From: an uncultured Psychrobacter sp.
GTDB lineage: Bacteria > Pseudomonadota > Gammaproteobacteria > Pseudomonadales > Moraxellaceae
Length of the DNA stretch: 64,000 bases
Reading direction: 5' to 3'
Assembly (NCBI GenBank): GCA_947489525.1
Contig: CANLDW010000007.1
Span: forward strand, 80,194-144,193
Shown: positions 46,260 to 54,655 of the stretch, piece by piece
How positions within the stretch are numbered: position 1 is the stretch's first letter
Layout: every line of letters begins with the position of its first letter
The notes under the pieces: model-generated
What the model saw: only the letters and a program-made list of their open reading frames with translations
The model's database searches: none
What the model was told of the DNA's origin: nothing
Translations under genes and position numbers: made by a program

Positions 46260-46497
46260 AGTGGCACACTCCTATGAATCAATGGAATATCTATAATTTA
46301 ATAACGGTATACAAAATTATGTCGTACTCACGTACTCTAATGACAGCTTGAACTTAACTGTAATTGTGCTACCTGCGAAGGTAAGCCTAGCATATATAAA
46401 CAATAATTTATAGCGCGTCTGCGCCAAAGAACAAAACAACCTAAATCTATAGTGTATTGCGTAACACAGTCTATTGTACACCTAGGCAAAGCTGGAT

Positions 46498-47337
46498 TTA
46501 ATTTTCATCCATAACCGTAAATACCAGTCCTTGACCGTCCATAAACCTTACTTGTACTGGCTTGTCAATGACGTGCTCAGGTAAGTTATCACGTAAACAG
46601 TAGGTGCCAGCGACCGAGACGAGCGAGGGGTTAAAAACCTGACAAAATATACGCGCATCTTTATCTCCCGTTGCCCCTGCAACGAGGCGACCTTGCGCGC
46701 GTCCATAAACGTGCAAGCTATTATCCGTAATCGCCTCAGCGCCACTATTAATGCTACTGGTTAAAATCAGATCGCCACCCACATGGTTGATGCTTTGACC
46801 TGAGCGCAGCATCTGATCGTAGATCAGACTGGTGATATGATCATGACTCAGTAGCGTTTCTGACGCAGGCTCATTGCTTACAGACTCAGTCTCGGCATTT
46901 GAGCTATCAGTGGCAGACGTGCGAGCATTGTCCAACACTTTTTTGCGCGGTAGGATACGTTCAATGCGTTTGCCATCAGCAGGAAAGATAGCCAAACGCT
47001 GTGCGCGTGCTTGTGTCTCAAGCAGACCACTCACTACGCCTATAGGCTGTAGACCCCACGTCCATAACAACTCAGTAAGTGCTGTTAAGTCCTGCTCCAC
47101 GTCACTATCGATAATAACAGGAATATTACTGTCCTGATTACTCAGCATGCTAGCAAGCTCTCGTTCAATCGCCTGTATATCAGCAGTGCGCAAGTGCAGA
47201 CGGGAGAAAGTCAGCATTTTGCCATACAGCGTGATTGCAGAGGTGTTACCCTCATTAGAGGTCACCGTCCCTGTATTACTGCTAGTGGCATTATTGTCTA
47301 CCGTGTCATTAACATTGGCGTTATCTGAAATTGTCAT
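46498..47337 (-). CDS. minC: Septum site-determining protein MinC
   Basis: A 279-residue inhibitor of FtsZ assembly, acting with MinD. The N-terminal FtsZ-binding domain (about 34-130) is followed by a linker and the C-terminal beta-helix (QSINHVGGDLILTSSINSGA, then HVYGRAQGRLVAGATGD), which dimerises and binds MinD. The first 30 residues (Asn/Thr/Asp-rich) are an extension not needed for the fold. Start ATG 47337 has AGGA eight bases upstream. The gap to minD is 238 bases, so minDE may have an additional promoter. Confidence 0.93.
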   Translation of the reverse strand: MTISDNANVNDTVDNNATSSNTGTVTSNEGNTSAITLYGKMLTFSRLHLRTADIQAIERELASMLSNQDSNIPVIIDSDVEQDLTALTELLWTWGLQPIGVVSGLLETQARAQRLAIFPADGKRIERILPRKKVLDNARTSATDSSNAETESVSNEPASETLLSHDHITSLIYDQMLRSGQSINHVGGDLILTSSINSGAEAITDNSLHVYGRAQGRLVAGATGDKDARIFCQVFNPSLVSVAGTYCLRDNLPEHVIDKPVQVRFMDGQGLVFTVMDEN

Positions 47338-47399
47338 ATAAGTGATCCTAAAAAACAGTGGTACTGCCAAATAAAATAATACTTACTAATAAAAACTCG

Positions 47400-48494
47400 C
47401 TACAGATTTAGCATATCTTGATGTTTCCATTGTTGCACCTTTACCTGCGCTTCAAACTCCGATAAACCATCGGTAATCATCTTTGTGATAAGGGCTTCAA
47501 GTGCCGGACTATCAATACGGACATGGGCTAGACTAGAGGCGATTGAAACGATAAGCTCATCAATACGTGCCTCGTCAAGCAGACGCGCATTGAGGGCATA
47601 GACAACATTTTCGCCAACGCTTTGACCGATGTGCTGCAATTGGGATTCAATCAAGCTACCAGCAATAGGAATCAGGCGTAGATAGCGACGCAGCTCAGGC
47701 GTGTTAGCAAGACTATCCTGAATAGCATGCCCAACCTCATTTGCCAACAGCTGACCTCCTGCTGAGCGATCACTTAAATGGCGTAGTTTAGGAGCAAGCT
47801 CTTGTCTGAGTAGAGAGACTATTACTGCCTCAATCTCAGGACGGCTACGCTCTAAAGTCGCTGCGATCATCGTCTTTTGCCCCTTAGGATCCGTCAACTG
47901 TTGACGAAAATTATCAATTGTCGTCAAAATAACTCGATCTGAGAGCTCTTCTAATAAAAGATCAAAATAAAATTGTATGCGCTTTAGCCATGACTTCGGC
48001 AACACTTGATAGCCTAGCTGATGTAGTCTACGACCGATAACCACAGCGCGAATCAAGCGTAGCGCACGCAGCTGCGGAAAACAACCAAGCACTTCATACC
48101 AGTGTACAAACGGAAAAAAGAACCAACGGTAATACTCTTGTCTACTCGCAGAGATTATCCAGCGCACTAAAAGCTCTACGATTAAAAAGATCGTAAAAAA
48201 ACCGCCAGCGGTACGTAACGGATCATGTACCACGCTTTGATACCAGATTAAATACTCGTTCAGTGACAGCCAGCTTGCCACATTATGACTAAAACTACTC
48301 ATCAAGATAGCATCGAGGCTAATGAGCACAAGATCAATGCAGATAGCCACCAGCATTAGGATATCGTAGCCAAGCTTAAGACGGCTTGGCTTTGGACGCT
48401 TGGGTGCTGGATAAAGCAGCTCAGACGATGATAGCTCTTGAGGGTTGGGTGTTGACGCAGTACTGAGCTTAGTAGTAGAGGCGGGCACGGACAT
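47400..48494 (-). CDS. Membrane protein with voltage-sensor-like N-terminal region
   Basis: A 364-residue protein with two parts. Residues 40-165 contain hydrophobic helices (LMLVAICIDLVLISLDAILM; FFTIFLIVELLVRW) and then LRALRLIRAVVIGRRLHQLG, where arginines are spaced every third residue as in S4 voltage-sensor helices. No pore loop (TVGYGD type) or S5-S6 follows. Instead, residues 170-364 are a helical cytoplasmic domain rich in charged residues. It resembles proteins labelled ion transporter in Psychrobacter. Function is unknown; a channel, a voltage-sensing regulator or an unrelated membrane protein are all possible. The ATG at 48494 has AAAGG only one base upstream, so the start is not secure. 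Confidence 0.6.
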   Translation of the reverse strand: MSVPASTTKLSTASTPNPQELSSSELLYPAPKRPKPSRLKLGYDILMLVAICIDLVLISLDAILMSSFSHNVASWLSLNEYLIWYQSVVHDPLRTAGGFFTIFLIVELLVRWIISASRQEYYRWFFFPFVHWYEVLGCFPQLRALRLIRAVVIGRRLHQLGYQVLPKSWLKRIQFYFDLLLEELSDRVILTTIDNFRQQLTDPKGQKTMIAATLERSRPEIEAVIVSLLRQELAPKLRHLSDRSAGGQLLANEVGHAIQDSLANTPELRRYLRLIPIAGSLIESQLQHIGQSVGENVVYALNARLLDEARIDELIVSIASSLAHVRIDSPALEALITKMITDGLSEFEAQVKVQQWKHQDMLNL

Positions 48495-48500
48495 ACCTTT

Positions 48501-48558
48501 TAATGATTCAAGCGAGTTAATGATTCAAGCGAGTTAATGATTCAAGCGAGTTAATGAT
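48501..48558. repeat. 17-bp tandem repeat upstream of the voltage-sensor-like gene
   Basis: Three perfect copies of TAATGATTCAAGCGAGT (48501, 48518, 48535) and a partial fourth, beginning six bases before the start codon of the minus-strand gene. Copy number would alter its 5' leader. Confidence 0.95.
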
Positions 48559-48683
48559 AAAGGCTAATAATTAAGGGTTAAGCTATGGCAAACTCATGAC
48601 TGAATCATAACAGTTTATAGCGCCGTTTTGATAGACAAAGACGCGCTAGCATAAGATTGTCATCATTATTTGTGCTAAATATC

Positions 48684-48719
48684 CTTTTATTACTTTTATT
48701 ACTTTTATTACTCTTGTTA
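48684..48719. repeat. 9-bp tandem repeat (CTTTTATTA)
   Basis: Three perfect copies of CTTTTATTA and a diverged fourth (CTCTTGTTA) lie in the gap between the voltage-sensor-like gene and the acyltransferase gene, just beyond the latter's 3' end. The remainder of this 278-base gap shows nothing else. Confidence 0.85.
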
Positions 48720-48772
48720 GTACTCTTCATTAGATAGCAGTGATATTTATACGATAACTAAGTTGGCATGAA

Positions 48773-49753
48773 CTAACCAAGCTTTTGCGCGCCAATATCC
48801 GTTGCCTGAGCATCCGTTTTAAAGTCAGCGAGCATTTGAGTTATCAGCTGATCTTTTTGTCGCCAAATGTGTTCAACCCATTCAAACATCTGCGTTTTGA
48901 CGTCTTCATCGTTTTCATAACCCCCATGTTTGACCGCATCAAATAGAGCACTTGGTATCTCGATGTGGCGTACATCTACGCCTAAGCGTTTGATATTACC
49001 TTTCCATAGATCGCTGTACGTCGGCGTACCATCGGGGTAGACGATAGTCATATCTAATATGCCATCGATATCCGAACCCAAAGCACTGATCGCCAGCGAC
49101 AAGCCACCCGCCCTAGGTTTAAGCAGATGCGTATAAGGAGAGTGTTGCTGCTGGTGTTTGCTTGAGGTGAAGCGCGTACCCTCTAAGTAATTGAGTAGCG
49201 TATAGGGTTTGCCTTTGAGTAATGCACAGGCGCGTTTGGCTTCTTCTATATCCTTGCCTTGTAATTGCGGGTTTTTGGCGATGGCTTCCTTTGAGTGCCT
49301 ACGCATCATCGGAAAATCTAAAAAATAAAAGGCTTGACCGATTACAGGGATATAGATGAGTTCAAACTTAGTAAAAAAGCGCGTGAGCGGCAGACGGTCT
49401 TGACTAATGTACTGCACGATACTGGTGTCTACCCAAGATTGATGATTACTGACTAACAGGTATTTGCCGCTTTTATTAACATCATCTGGTAGATGAATGC
49501 GCCAGTCTTTTTTTGGCAAAATCGTATCGATCAACGCATTATTACTATTGATCCAGTAGTTGGTAACTTTGATGACGGTTTTGTCAGCAATGGCGGAACC
49601 GGTAATCGTCTTAGTCGCGCCCATAAGCCATACAGGAAGAGCGACGCCGATACTATTACCAACGATAACACCAGTAGCCGCGCTAAGAGAAGCCACTTTG
49701 CCAAGCTTGGGGCGGCGATCGTGCAACTTTTGCATAAGGGATGACAATGCCAT
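48773..49753 (-). CDS. 1-acyl-sn-glycerol-3-phosphate acyltransferase-like protein (YihG type)
   Basis: A 326-residue membrane-bound acyltransferase of the PlsC superfamily. Catalytic motif I is VSNHQSWVDTSIVQ (H-x4-D) and motif III is NYLEGTRFTSSKH. An N-terminal hydrophobic stretch (about 24-48) anchors it. YihG-type enzymes add an acyl chain to lysophosphatidic acid and influence membrane fluidity. ATG 49753 has AGGA six bases upstream. Confidence 0.88.
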   Translation of the reverse strand: MALSSLMQKLHDRRPKLGKVASLSAATGVIVGNSIGVALPVWLMGATKTITGSAIADKTVIKVTNYWINSNNALIDTILPKKDWRIHLPDDVNKSGKYLLVSNHQSWVDTSIVQYISQDRLPLTRFFTKFELIYIPVIGQAFYFLDFPMMRRHSKEAIAKNPQLQGKDIEEAKRACALLKGKPYTLLNYLEGTRFTSSKHQQQHSPYTHLLKPRAGGLSLAISALGSDIDGILDMTIVYPDGTPTYSDLWKGNIKRLGVDVRHIEIPSALFDAVKHGGYENDEDVKTQMFEWVEHIWRQKDQLITQMLADFKTDAQATDIGAQKLG

Positions 49754-50206
49754 ATTAAATCCTTTTTTATCACATACCTAGGGCATATCCTCACTAGGCG
49801 TTAGTGAGGTCATATCCTTACTACGTACCCTAACTTTAAATTAAGTAGGGTTTCTCAGGCGAAAAGAGTTAAAACGTTAAACGAAATAATGAACTAAAAG
49901 CGCTAGTATAGTAGCAGAAATTTGACATAGTATACGACTGTAAACTTAAAATACGAGTGTTTGATGAACTATTATAATTACTGATGTGCCTTTTAAAATT
50001 CTAAACAATAAATAAGTTGGCTAAACGGGTAAAAAGAAGATATTCTTACATAGGTATGACAAAATATTACAAATAAGCGAGCAACAACTGACCATAATAA
50101 TAGCGAATTTGAGTGAAACTCATTGGAAATAAGTTTATAGACAAAAAGTTCTAAAAAAAAGTAAATTTTGTTTGTTATTTACATTTAATTTGAGAGGAAG
50201 ACATAT
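49754..50206. other. Divergent intergenic region with two small hairpins
   Basis: This 0.45-kb gap lies between the acyltransferase and the OmpA-family gene. A perfect stem CCTCACTA-ggcgt-TAGTGAGG is at 49789-49809. A second, ACCCTAACTT against AAGTAGGGT (one bulge), is at 49827-49852. Neither has a T-run, so they look like operators or mRNA-leader hairpins on the minus strand rather than terminators. The rest is AT-rich and holds the OmpA-family promoter. Confidence 0.45.
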
Positions 50207-50866
50207 ATGCGTAATCAACTAATGATAGCAGCTCTAGCTTCAGGTCTAGCACTTAGCGGTTGTACAACGGATCCTAATACTGGACAACAACGCCTAAACA
50301 AAACGGCAATTGGTGCTCTAGCGGGTGCAGCAGGTGGTGCCACGATCTCTAAAGCAACAGGTGGCGATAAGACCGGTCGTGATGCTGCTATTGGCGCAGC
50401 ACTTGGTGCAGGTGTCGGTTACTACATGGAGCGTCAAGCAAGACAACTTGAGCAGCAAATGGCAGGTACTGGCGTTACTGTTGAGCAAAATCCAACAACA
50501 GGTAATATCGATCTCGTTATGCCAGGTAACATTACTTTTGGGTTTGATAACTCAACGCTAAGCCCATCGTTCAAGCCTACGCTTGATAAGCTGGCTACTA
50601 CTATGAACCAGTACAACCAAACGACAGTGACCATCGCAGGTCACACTGATAGTGTTGGCGCTGCTTCTTATAACCAAGGTCTATCACGTGATCGCGCTTA
50701 TTCTGTAGCGAACTACCTAACTGCGCGTGGCGTTTCTTCTAACCGTATCAATGTCGTTGCCTATGGTGAGTCTCGTCCAATCGCGGATAACAGCACCGAT
50801 TATGGTCGTCAGCAAAACCGCCGTGTTGAGCTTACAATTAACTCGCCACAAAATCTTAATCAGTAA
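50207..50866 (+). CDS. OmpA-family lipoprotein (YiaD-like)
   Basis: A 219-residue outer-membrane lipoprotein. Lipobox LALSGC gives Cys19. A glycine-zipper segment (about 36-75; GALAGAAGGATISKATGG, then GAALGAGVGYYM) is followed by the peptidoglycan-binding OmpA C-terminal domain with GHTDSVGAASYNQGLSRDRA and NRRVELTI. It probably tethers the outer membrane to peptidoglycan. The start has GAGAGGAAG about eight bases upstream, and a terminator follows. Confidence 0.93.
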   Translation: MRNQLMIAALASGLALSGCTTDPNTGQQRLNKTAIGALAGAAGGATISKATGGDKTGRDAAIGAALGAGVGYYMERQARQLEQQMAGTGVTVEQNPTTGNIDLVMPGNITFGFDNSTLSPSFKPTLDKLATTMNQYNQTTVTIAGHTDSVGAASYNQGLSRDRAYSVANYLTARGVSSNRINVVAYGESRPIADNSTDYGRQQNRRVELTINSPQNLNQ

Positions 50867-50903
50867 TCTTAAGTTTAGATTTTAGAGTGTAAATGTTTTA
50901 TTT

Positions 50904-50932
50904 AAGAGCCAGCAATATGCTGGCTCTTTTTA
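50904..50932 (+). terminator. Rho-independent terminator
   Basis: AAGAGCCAGC and GCTGGCTCTT pair perfectly around AATAT, followed by a T-run. It ends the OmpA-family transcript and isolates the iron-related genes downstream. Confidence 0.92.
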
Positions 50933-50942
50933 TATTAATAAT

Positions 50943-50971
50943 TTGATAATAGTTATCAATAACACTATAAT
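50943..50971 (+). promoter_or_regulatory. Promoter with overlapping Fur box for the imelysin cluster
   Basis: TTGATA (50943-50948) and TATAAT (50966-50971) are separated by exactly 17 bases: a near-consensus sigma-70 promoter. TGATAATAGTTATCA (50944-50958) matches the 7-1-7 Fur consensus (TGATAAT, one base, ATTATCA) at 13 of 14 specified positions and covers the -35 element. Fur bound there would block polymerase. The leader to the first imelysin gene is about 140 bases. I infer iron repression of the genes from 51116 onward. Confidence 0.65.
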
Positions 50972-51115
50972 TCGCAAATGTCTATTTAGTAGATATCTAC
51001 AGGTTAGTACATTCCTACAGCAGATCTATACCTGTACCATCATCGATTTAGTATTAAATGAACGCTTATTTATAGCCCCACACTTTGTCTACTTAAAATT
51101 TCATTGAGGATAGGT

Positions 51116-52558
51116 ATGAACATTACCGCAAAAGCTCGCTTAACTGTGTTACCCACCACCCTAACTATAGCACTAGCAGCGGTCTTGATGGTAACTGGCT
51201 GTACTAAACAATCTTCAGAGCAGAGCGTAGGCGATCAAACTGAGGTGAGCAGTACACAAAATACGACGCTCTCAGCCGCTGAACAAGCTAATATTGACAG
51301 ATTGGTTATTAGCTACGCTGATATGGCGCACGCCGCCTATAAGGATTCTTTAGATACAGCAAAAGAATTACAAACTGCTATTAATGCTTATGTCGACACC
51401 CCAACAGCGGCTACCTTGGAGGCGGCAAAAGCGGCCTATAAAAAAGCGCGTCAGCCGTACTCACAAACCGAAGTTTTTCGTTTTGATGAAGGTTTTGTAA
51501 GCGCAAATGATGCGCGCGATATTGGTAGTGTTGATAGCTGGGAGGGGCAAGTGAACGCTTGGCCGCTGGATGAGGCGCTTATTGATTACGTCAGCGATAG
51601 CTATGAAGGGGAGTACAACAGCCAAGACAACATTATCAATAGTGATAGCATTACCGTTGGCAGTATTGAACAAGATACGAGCATCATCACCCCTGAGTTG
51701 TTGACTGAGATGAGCGAGATCGGCGGTAGCGAAGCCAACGTGACGACAGGCTATCACGCCATAGAGTTTTTGCTATGGGGGCAAGATACCAATGGTGTTA
51801 GTGAAGGCGCAGGTAATCGCCCAGTCAGTGATTACCTCACTACCGATGGTCAGTGTACGAGTGGTGAGACGACGAATACCGATACCAGTATTTGCGCGCG
51901 CCGCGGCGAATATTTAAAAGCTGCCGCTCAGCTATTAGTAGATGATTTGGCTTTGATGGAAGCGCAGTGGCAAACGAAGAGCGAAAATACGCTACGCAGT
52001 GATCTAATCGCTCGTAAAAACGACAATGCGTTACGTCAAATCCTGTATCAAATGGGCAGCTTAGCGCTTGGCGAGCTTGCCTCTGAGCGTATGCAGGTCG
52101 CTTTTGTGACTGGCTCAACAGAAGATGAACACGAATGCTTTAGTGATCTCACTCATCTAAGCTACGCTAATAATGCGCGCGGTATCCAAAACGTCTTTAA
52201 CGGCAGCTACAAAACCATAAGCGGGGATACAATTGGCGGCTATGGCGTTAAGCAGTACTTAATTGATACTGGACACATGGACGCCGCTGATAAGCTCGCT
52301 GTAGATATCAAACGTGTCGAAAACGCCTTTAATAAAATAGTGCAGCAAGGCGAAGAAGAAGGTATCAAAGTAGACCAAATGATCGCTACAGTGGGTCAAG
52401 CCAGTAAGCAAGGTATATCAGCTGAGGAACAAAATATGCGCCGCGGCTGGATAGAGGCAGGTATTAATAGCTTGCAAGAGTTGACTGCTGGTATTGAAAA
52501 CGCTGCCAAGGCGGTCGGTATCGACAACCTAGATGCCGATGCAGGTTCACAATTCTAA
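51116..52558 (+). CDS. Imelysin-family iron-regulated lipoprotein (IrpA-like)
   Basis: A 480-residue lipoprotein (lipobox MVTGC, Cys29). The imelysin signature GYHAIEFLLWGQD is present, along with the later HECFSDLTHLSYANNARGI segment of the IrpA branch. Such proteins are periplasm-exposed and associated with iron uptake, though how they act is not settled. Start ATG 51116 has GAGGA five bases upstream. It is the first gene behind the Fur-box promoter. An 18-bp tandem repeat and a MITE-like element separate it from the next gene. Confidence 0.9.
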   Translation: MNITAKARLTVLPTTLTIALAAVLMVTGCTKQSSEQSVGDQTEVSSTQNTTLSAAEQANIDRLVISYADMAHAAYKDSLDTAKELQTAINAYVDTPTAATLEAAKAAYKKARQPYSQTEVFRFDEGFVSANDARDIGSVDSWEGQVNAWPLDEALIDYVSDSYEGEYNSQDNIINSDSITVGSIEQDTSIITPELLTEMSEIGGSEANVTTGYHAIEFLLWGQDTNGVSEGAGNRPVSDYLTTDGQCTSGETTNTDTSICARRGEYLKAAAQLLVDDLALMEAQWQTKSENTLRSDLIARKNDNALRQILYQMGSLALGELASERMQVAFVTGSTEDEHECFSDLTHLSYANNARGIQNVFNGSYKTISGDTIGGYGVKQYLIDTGHMDAADKLAVDIKRVENAFNKIVQQGEEEGIKVDQMIATVGQASKQGISAEEQNMRRGWIEAGINSLQELTAGIENAAKAVGIDNLDADAGSQF

Positions 52559-52560
52559 GC

Positions 52561-52625
52561 GCTGATAGCTATGTAAACGTTGATAGCTATGCAAACGCTG
52601 ATAGCTATGCAAACGCTGATAGCTA
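52561..52625. repeat. 18-bp tandem repeat
   Basis: Units GCTGATAGCTATGCAAAC start at 52561, 52579 and 52597, and a partial fourth at 52615. They begin two bases after the imelysin stop codon (52558). Confidence 0.93.
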
Positions 52626-52668
52626 CAGACTACTGCCCGCCGGTTACGGCTGAGTAGTCGCTCAATGC

Positions 52669-52829
52669 TATAGTTGATTCACTTTAAAACCGATACAGTG
52701 CTACTGGAATACTCGTTTTAAATAACAGTTGTGCAGCATCGAAAAGTGCGAAGCGCACAGCAAGTAAGGAAAATTTGTACCAGTAGCACGGTATTATTAA
52801 CGTATCGATTTTGTTTCGTATTGACTATA
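52669..52829. repeat. MITE-like palindromic element, copy 2
   Basis: About 161 bases with terminal inverted repeats (TATAGTTGATTCAC at the left, reverse complement TATAGTCAATACG at the right) and the inner pair GTGCTACTGG and CCAGTAGCAC. The core from GAAAAGTGCG to CCAGTAGCAC (52741-52789) is nearly identical to copy 1 at 21761-21809. Both ends begin TA, compatible with insertion at a TA dinucleotide. It lies in the 438-base gap between the first imelysin and the dihaem gene. The remaining bases hold no other feature I can name. Confidence 0.82.
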
Positions 52830-52996
52830 ACGAGAATCGCTTTTATAGCTTGGTCACTTAGGTATAATAAATACGCTGTCAATGTCGTCTGGCAGCGTAT
52901 TTGTTTGCATTGCTCAAATACGGTTTGTTTTGCTAGAAATGTTGTGTCTACTTGCGTTACACAGTAATAAGCAAGTAGCTATACTAAGGCTTTATT

Positions 52997-54565
52997 ATGA
53001 CTACGACGCCAACCACACTGGCTTTAGGTATCTTATTCGCCATAGGCACGACTGCGTGTCAACCCACCTCTGATGATACGTCTGTACCCACAGAGCGCGT
53101 ACAAACAATCGAGACGCTTGCTGGGGTATCGATGCAACAGCTGACTGATTACGATCCGCAAGAGATTAAGCAAGGTGGAGATACGGGCATCGCTATTACT
53201 AGTAGTGAGAGCTACTCCAAGCCTTCATCAAATCTAAGCGCTTCTCGTAAGGGCGATTTTTTTATTGGTAATGCTTTTTTTAGGCAGCCGTGGGTTATTG
53301 CCCCTGCCAGCACTGATAGTCGTGATGGGTTAGGGGCGCTATTTAATGTTGCTGCTTGTCAGTCCTGTCACATCAAAGATGGCCGTGGTCATGCGCCTAC
53401 GAGTAGCGGTGATGACGCCGATAGTTTGCTGATTCGTTTGGCGATGCCTGCTACCACTGCTAAGGAACGCCAACAGCTCCAAGAGTCAAGGATCGAAAAA
53501 GTCGCCCATCCTGTTTATGGCGGTCAATTGCAAGATCGAGGTATTCAGGGCGTACCCGCTGAGGCGAAAGTTAATGTGTCATGGCGCGATAAGCCTATCA
53601 CCTTTGCTGATGGTCATGTTGAAACCTTGCGCGCGCCAACCTTTCATCTCACTAACCCAGGCTACGGCCCTTTTGATGATGAGCTTATGGTATCGCCGCG
53701 TATCGCTCTACCGATGATTGGTCTTGGTCTGCTTGAGCAAATACCTGACGCTGATATCATGGCGCAGGCAGTCAGTGATGATAGTGATAATGATAGTGCT
53801 GAAAATACTAAGGTAAGTGGCAAATACAATTGGGTATTAGATCCTCAAACTGGTCAGCGCGCGCTGGGACGTTTTGGCTGGAAAGCTGGCCAAACTAAAC
53901 TTTTGACGCAGAATCAAAGCGCCTTTAATGAAGATATGGGGCTCACATCACGCATTCGCCCGGTAGAGTCTTGTACAGCTGCACAAACGGCATGCCTAAA
54001 GGCTTTAACGGGCTCTGATGATCAAGGGGATGGCAAAGCGCCTGTTGAGGTGAGTGATGAGATCGCTAAGTTCGTCGAATTTTATACGCGTAACTTGGCT
54101 GTCCCGCATCGACGTCATGCCGAGAATAAGCTCGTGCTAGCCGGTAAAAAGCGCTTTTATGATATAGGCTGTCAAAGCTGTCATACGCCAAGATATCAGT
54201 TACCAAAGACCAGTGATGACCATCTCGAACAGCACGGACAAGTGATTTATCCTTATACCGATCTGCTCTTGCACGATATGGGTGAGGGACTCGCTGATCG
54301 AACGATAAGCGGCAAACTACCGCCAAAGGACGCTCAAGTAGAGTTTTTGGCCAACTCGTACGAATGGCGCACGCCAGCTCTATGGGGTATAGGTCTAGCG
54401 CAGAGCGTCGATCCGCAAGCGACGTTTTTGCACGATGGACGCGCACGCACTTTGATGGAAGCGGTACTGTGGCATGGCGGGGAGGCGGCCGCGCAGCAGC
54501 AAAAAGTGTTGCAACTCGACAAGCAAGGTCGTGCTGAGCTCAATGCTTTTTTACAGTCGCTATAG
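52997..54565 (+). CDS. Dihaem cytochrome c lipoprotein (DUF1111, di-haem oxidoreductase family)
   Basis: A 522-residue lipoprotein (lipobox GTTAC, Cys21) with two CxxCH haem-binding sites: CQSCHIKDGRGH (Cys121) and CQSCHTPRYQL (about residue 393). The second half has the LLLHDMGEGLADR and FLHDGRARTLMEA segments of the family. It is expected to be an electron-transfer or redox enzyme at the periplasmic face and will need the Ccm haem-ligation system. Relatives occur between two imelysin genes in other proteobacteria, as here. The ATG has AAGG seven bases upstream. Confidence 0.9.
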   Translation: MTTTPTTLALGILFAIGTTACQPTSDDTSVPTERVQTIETLAGVSMQQLTDYDPQEIKQGGDTGIAITSSESYSKPSSNLSASRKGDFFIGNAFFRQPWVIAPASTDSRDGLGALFNVAACQSCHIKDGRGHAPTSSGDDADSLLIRLAMPATTAKERQQLQESRIEKVAHPVYGGQLQDRGIQGVPAEAKVNVSWRDKPITFADGHVETLRAPTFHLTNPGYGPFDDELMVSPRIALPMIGLGLLEQIPDADIMAQAVSDDSDNDSAENTKVSGKYNWVLDPQTGQRALGRFGWKAGQTKLLTQNQSAFNEDMGLTSRIRPVESCTAAQTACLKALTGSDDQGDGKAPVEVSDEIAKFVEFYTRNLAVPHRRHAENKLVLAGKKRFYDIGCQSCHTPRYQLPKTSDDHLEQHGQVIYPYTDLLLHDMGEGLADRTISGKLPPKDAQVEFLANSYEWRTPALWGIGLAQSVDPQATFLHDGRARTLMEAVLWHGGEAAAQQQKVLQLDKQGRAELNAFLQSL

Positions 54566-54655
54566 TAGATAATTTCATCACTGAGCAAAGGATTACGGGT
54601 TTTCTTATACTTAGCAATTTTACCTACTGTTTATGTCACTATTATCGAGATCTTT

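Noticed and set aside
48501..48719. Possible CRISPR-like array
   Set aside because: Units of 9 and 17 bp are directly adjacent with no unique spacers; these are plain tandem repeats. No cas genes in the window.
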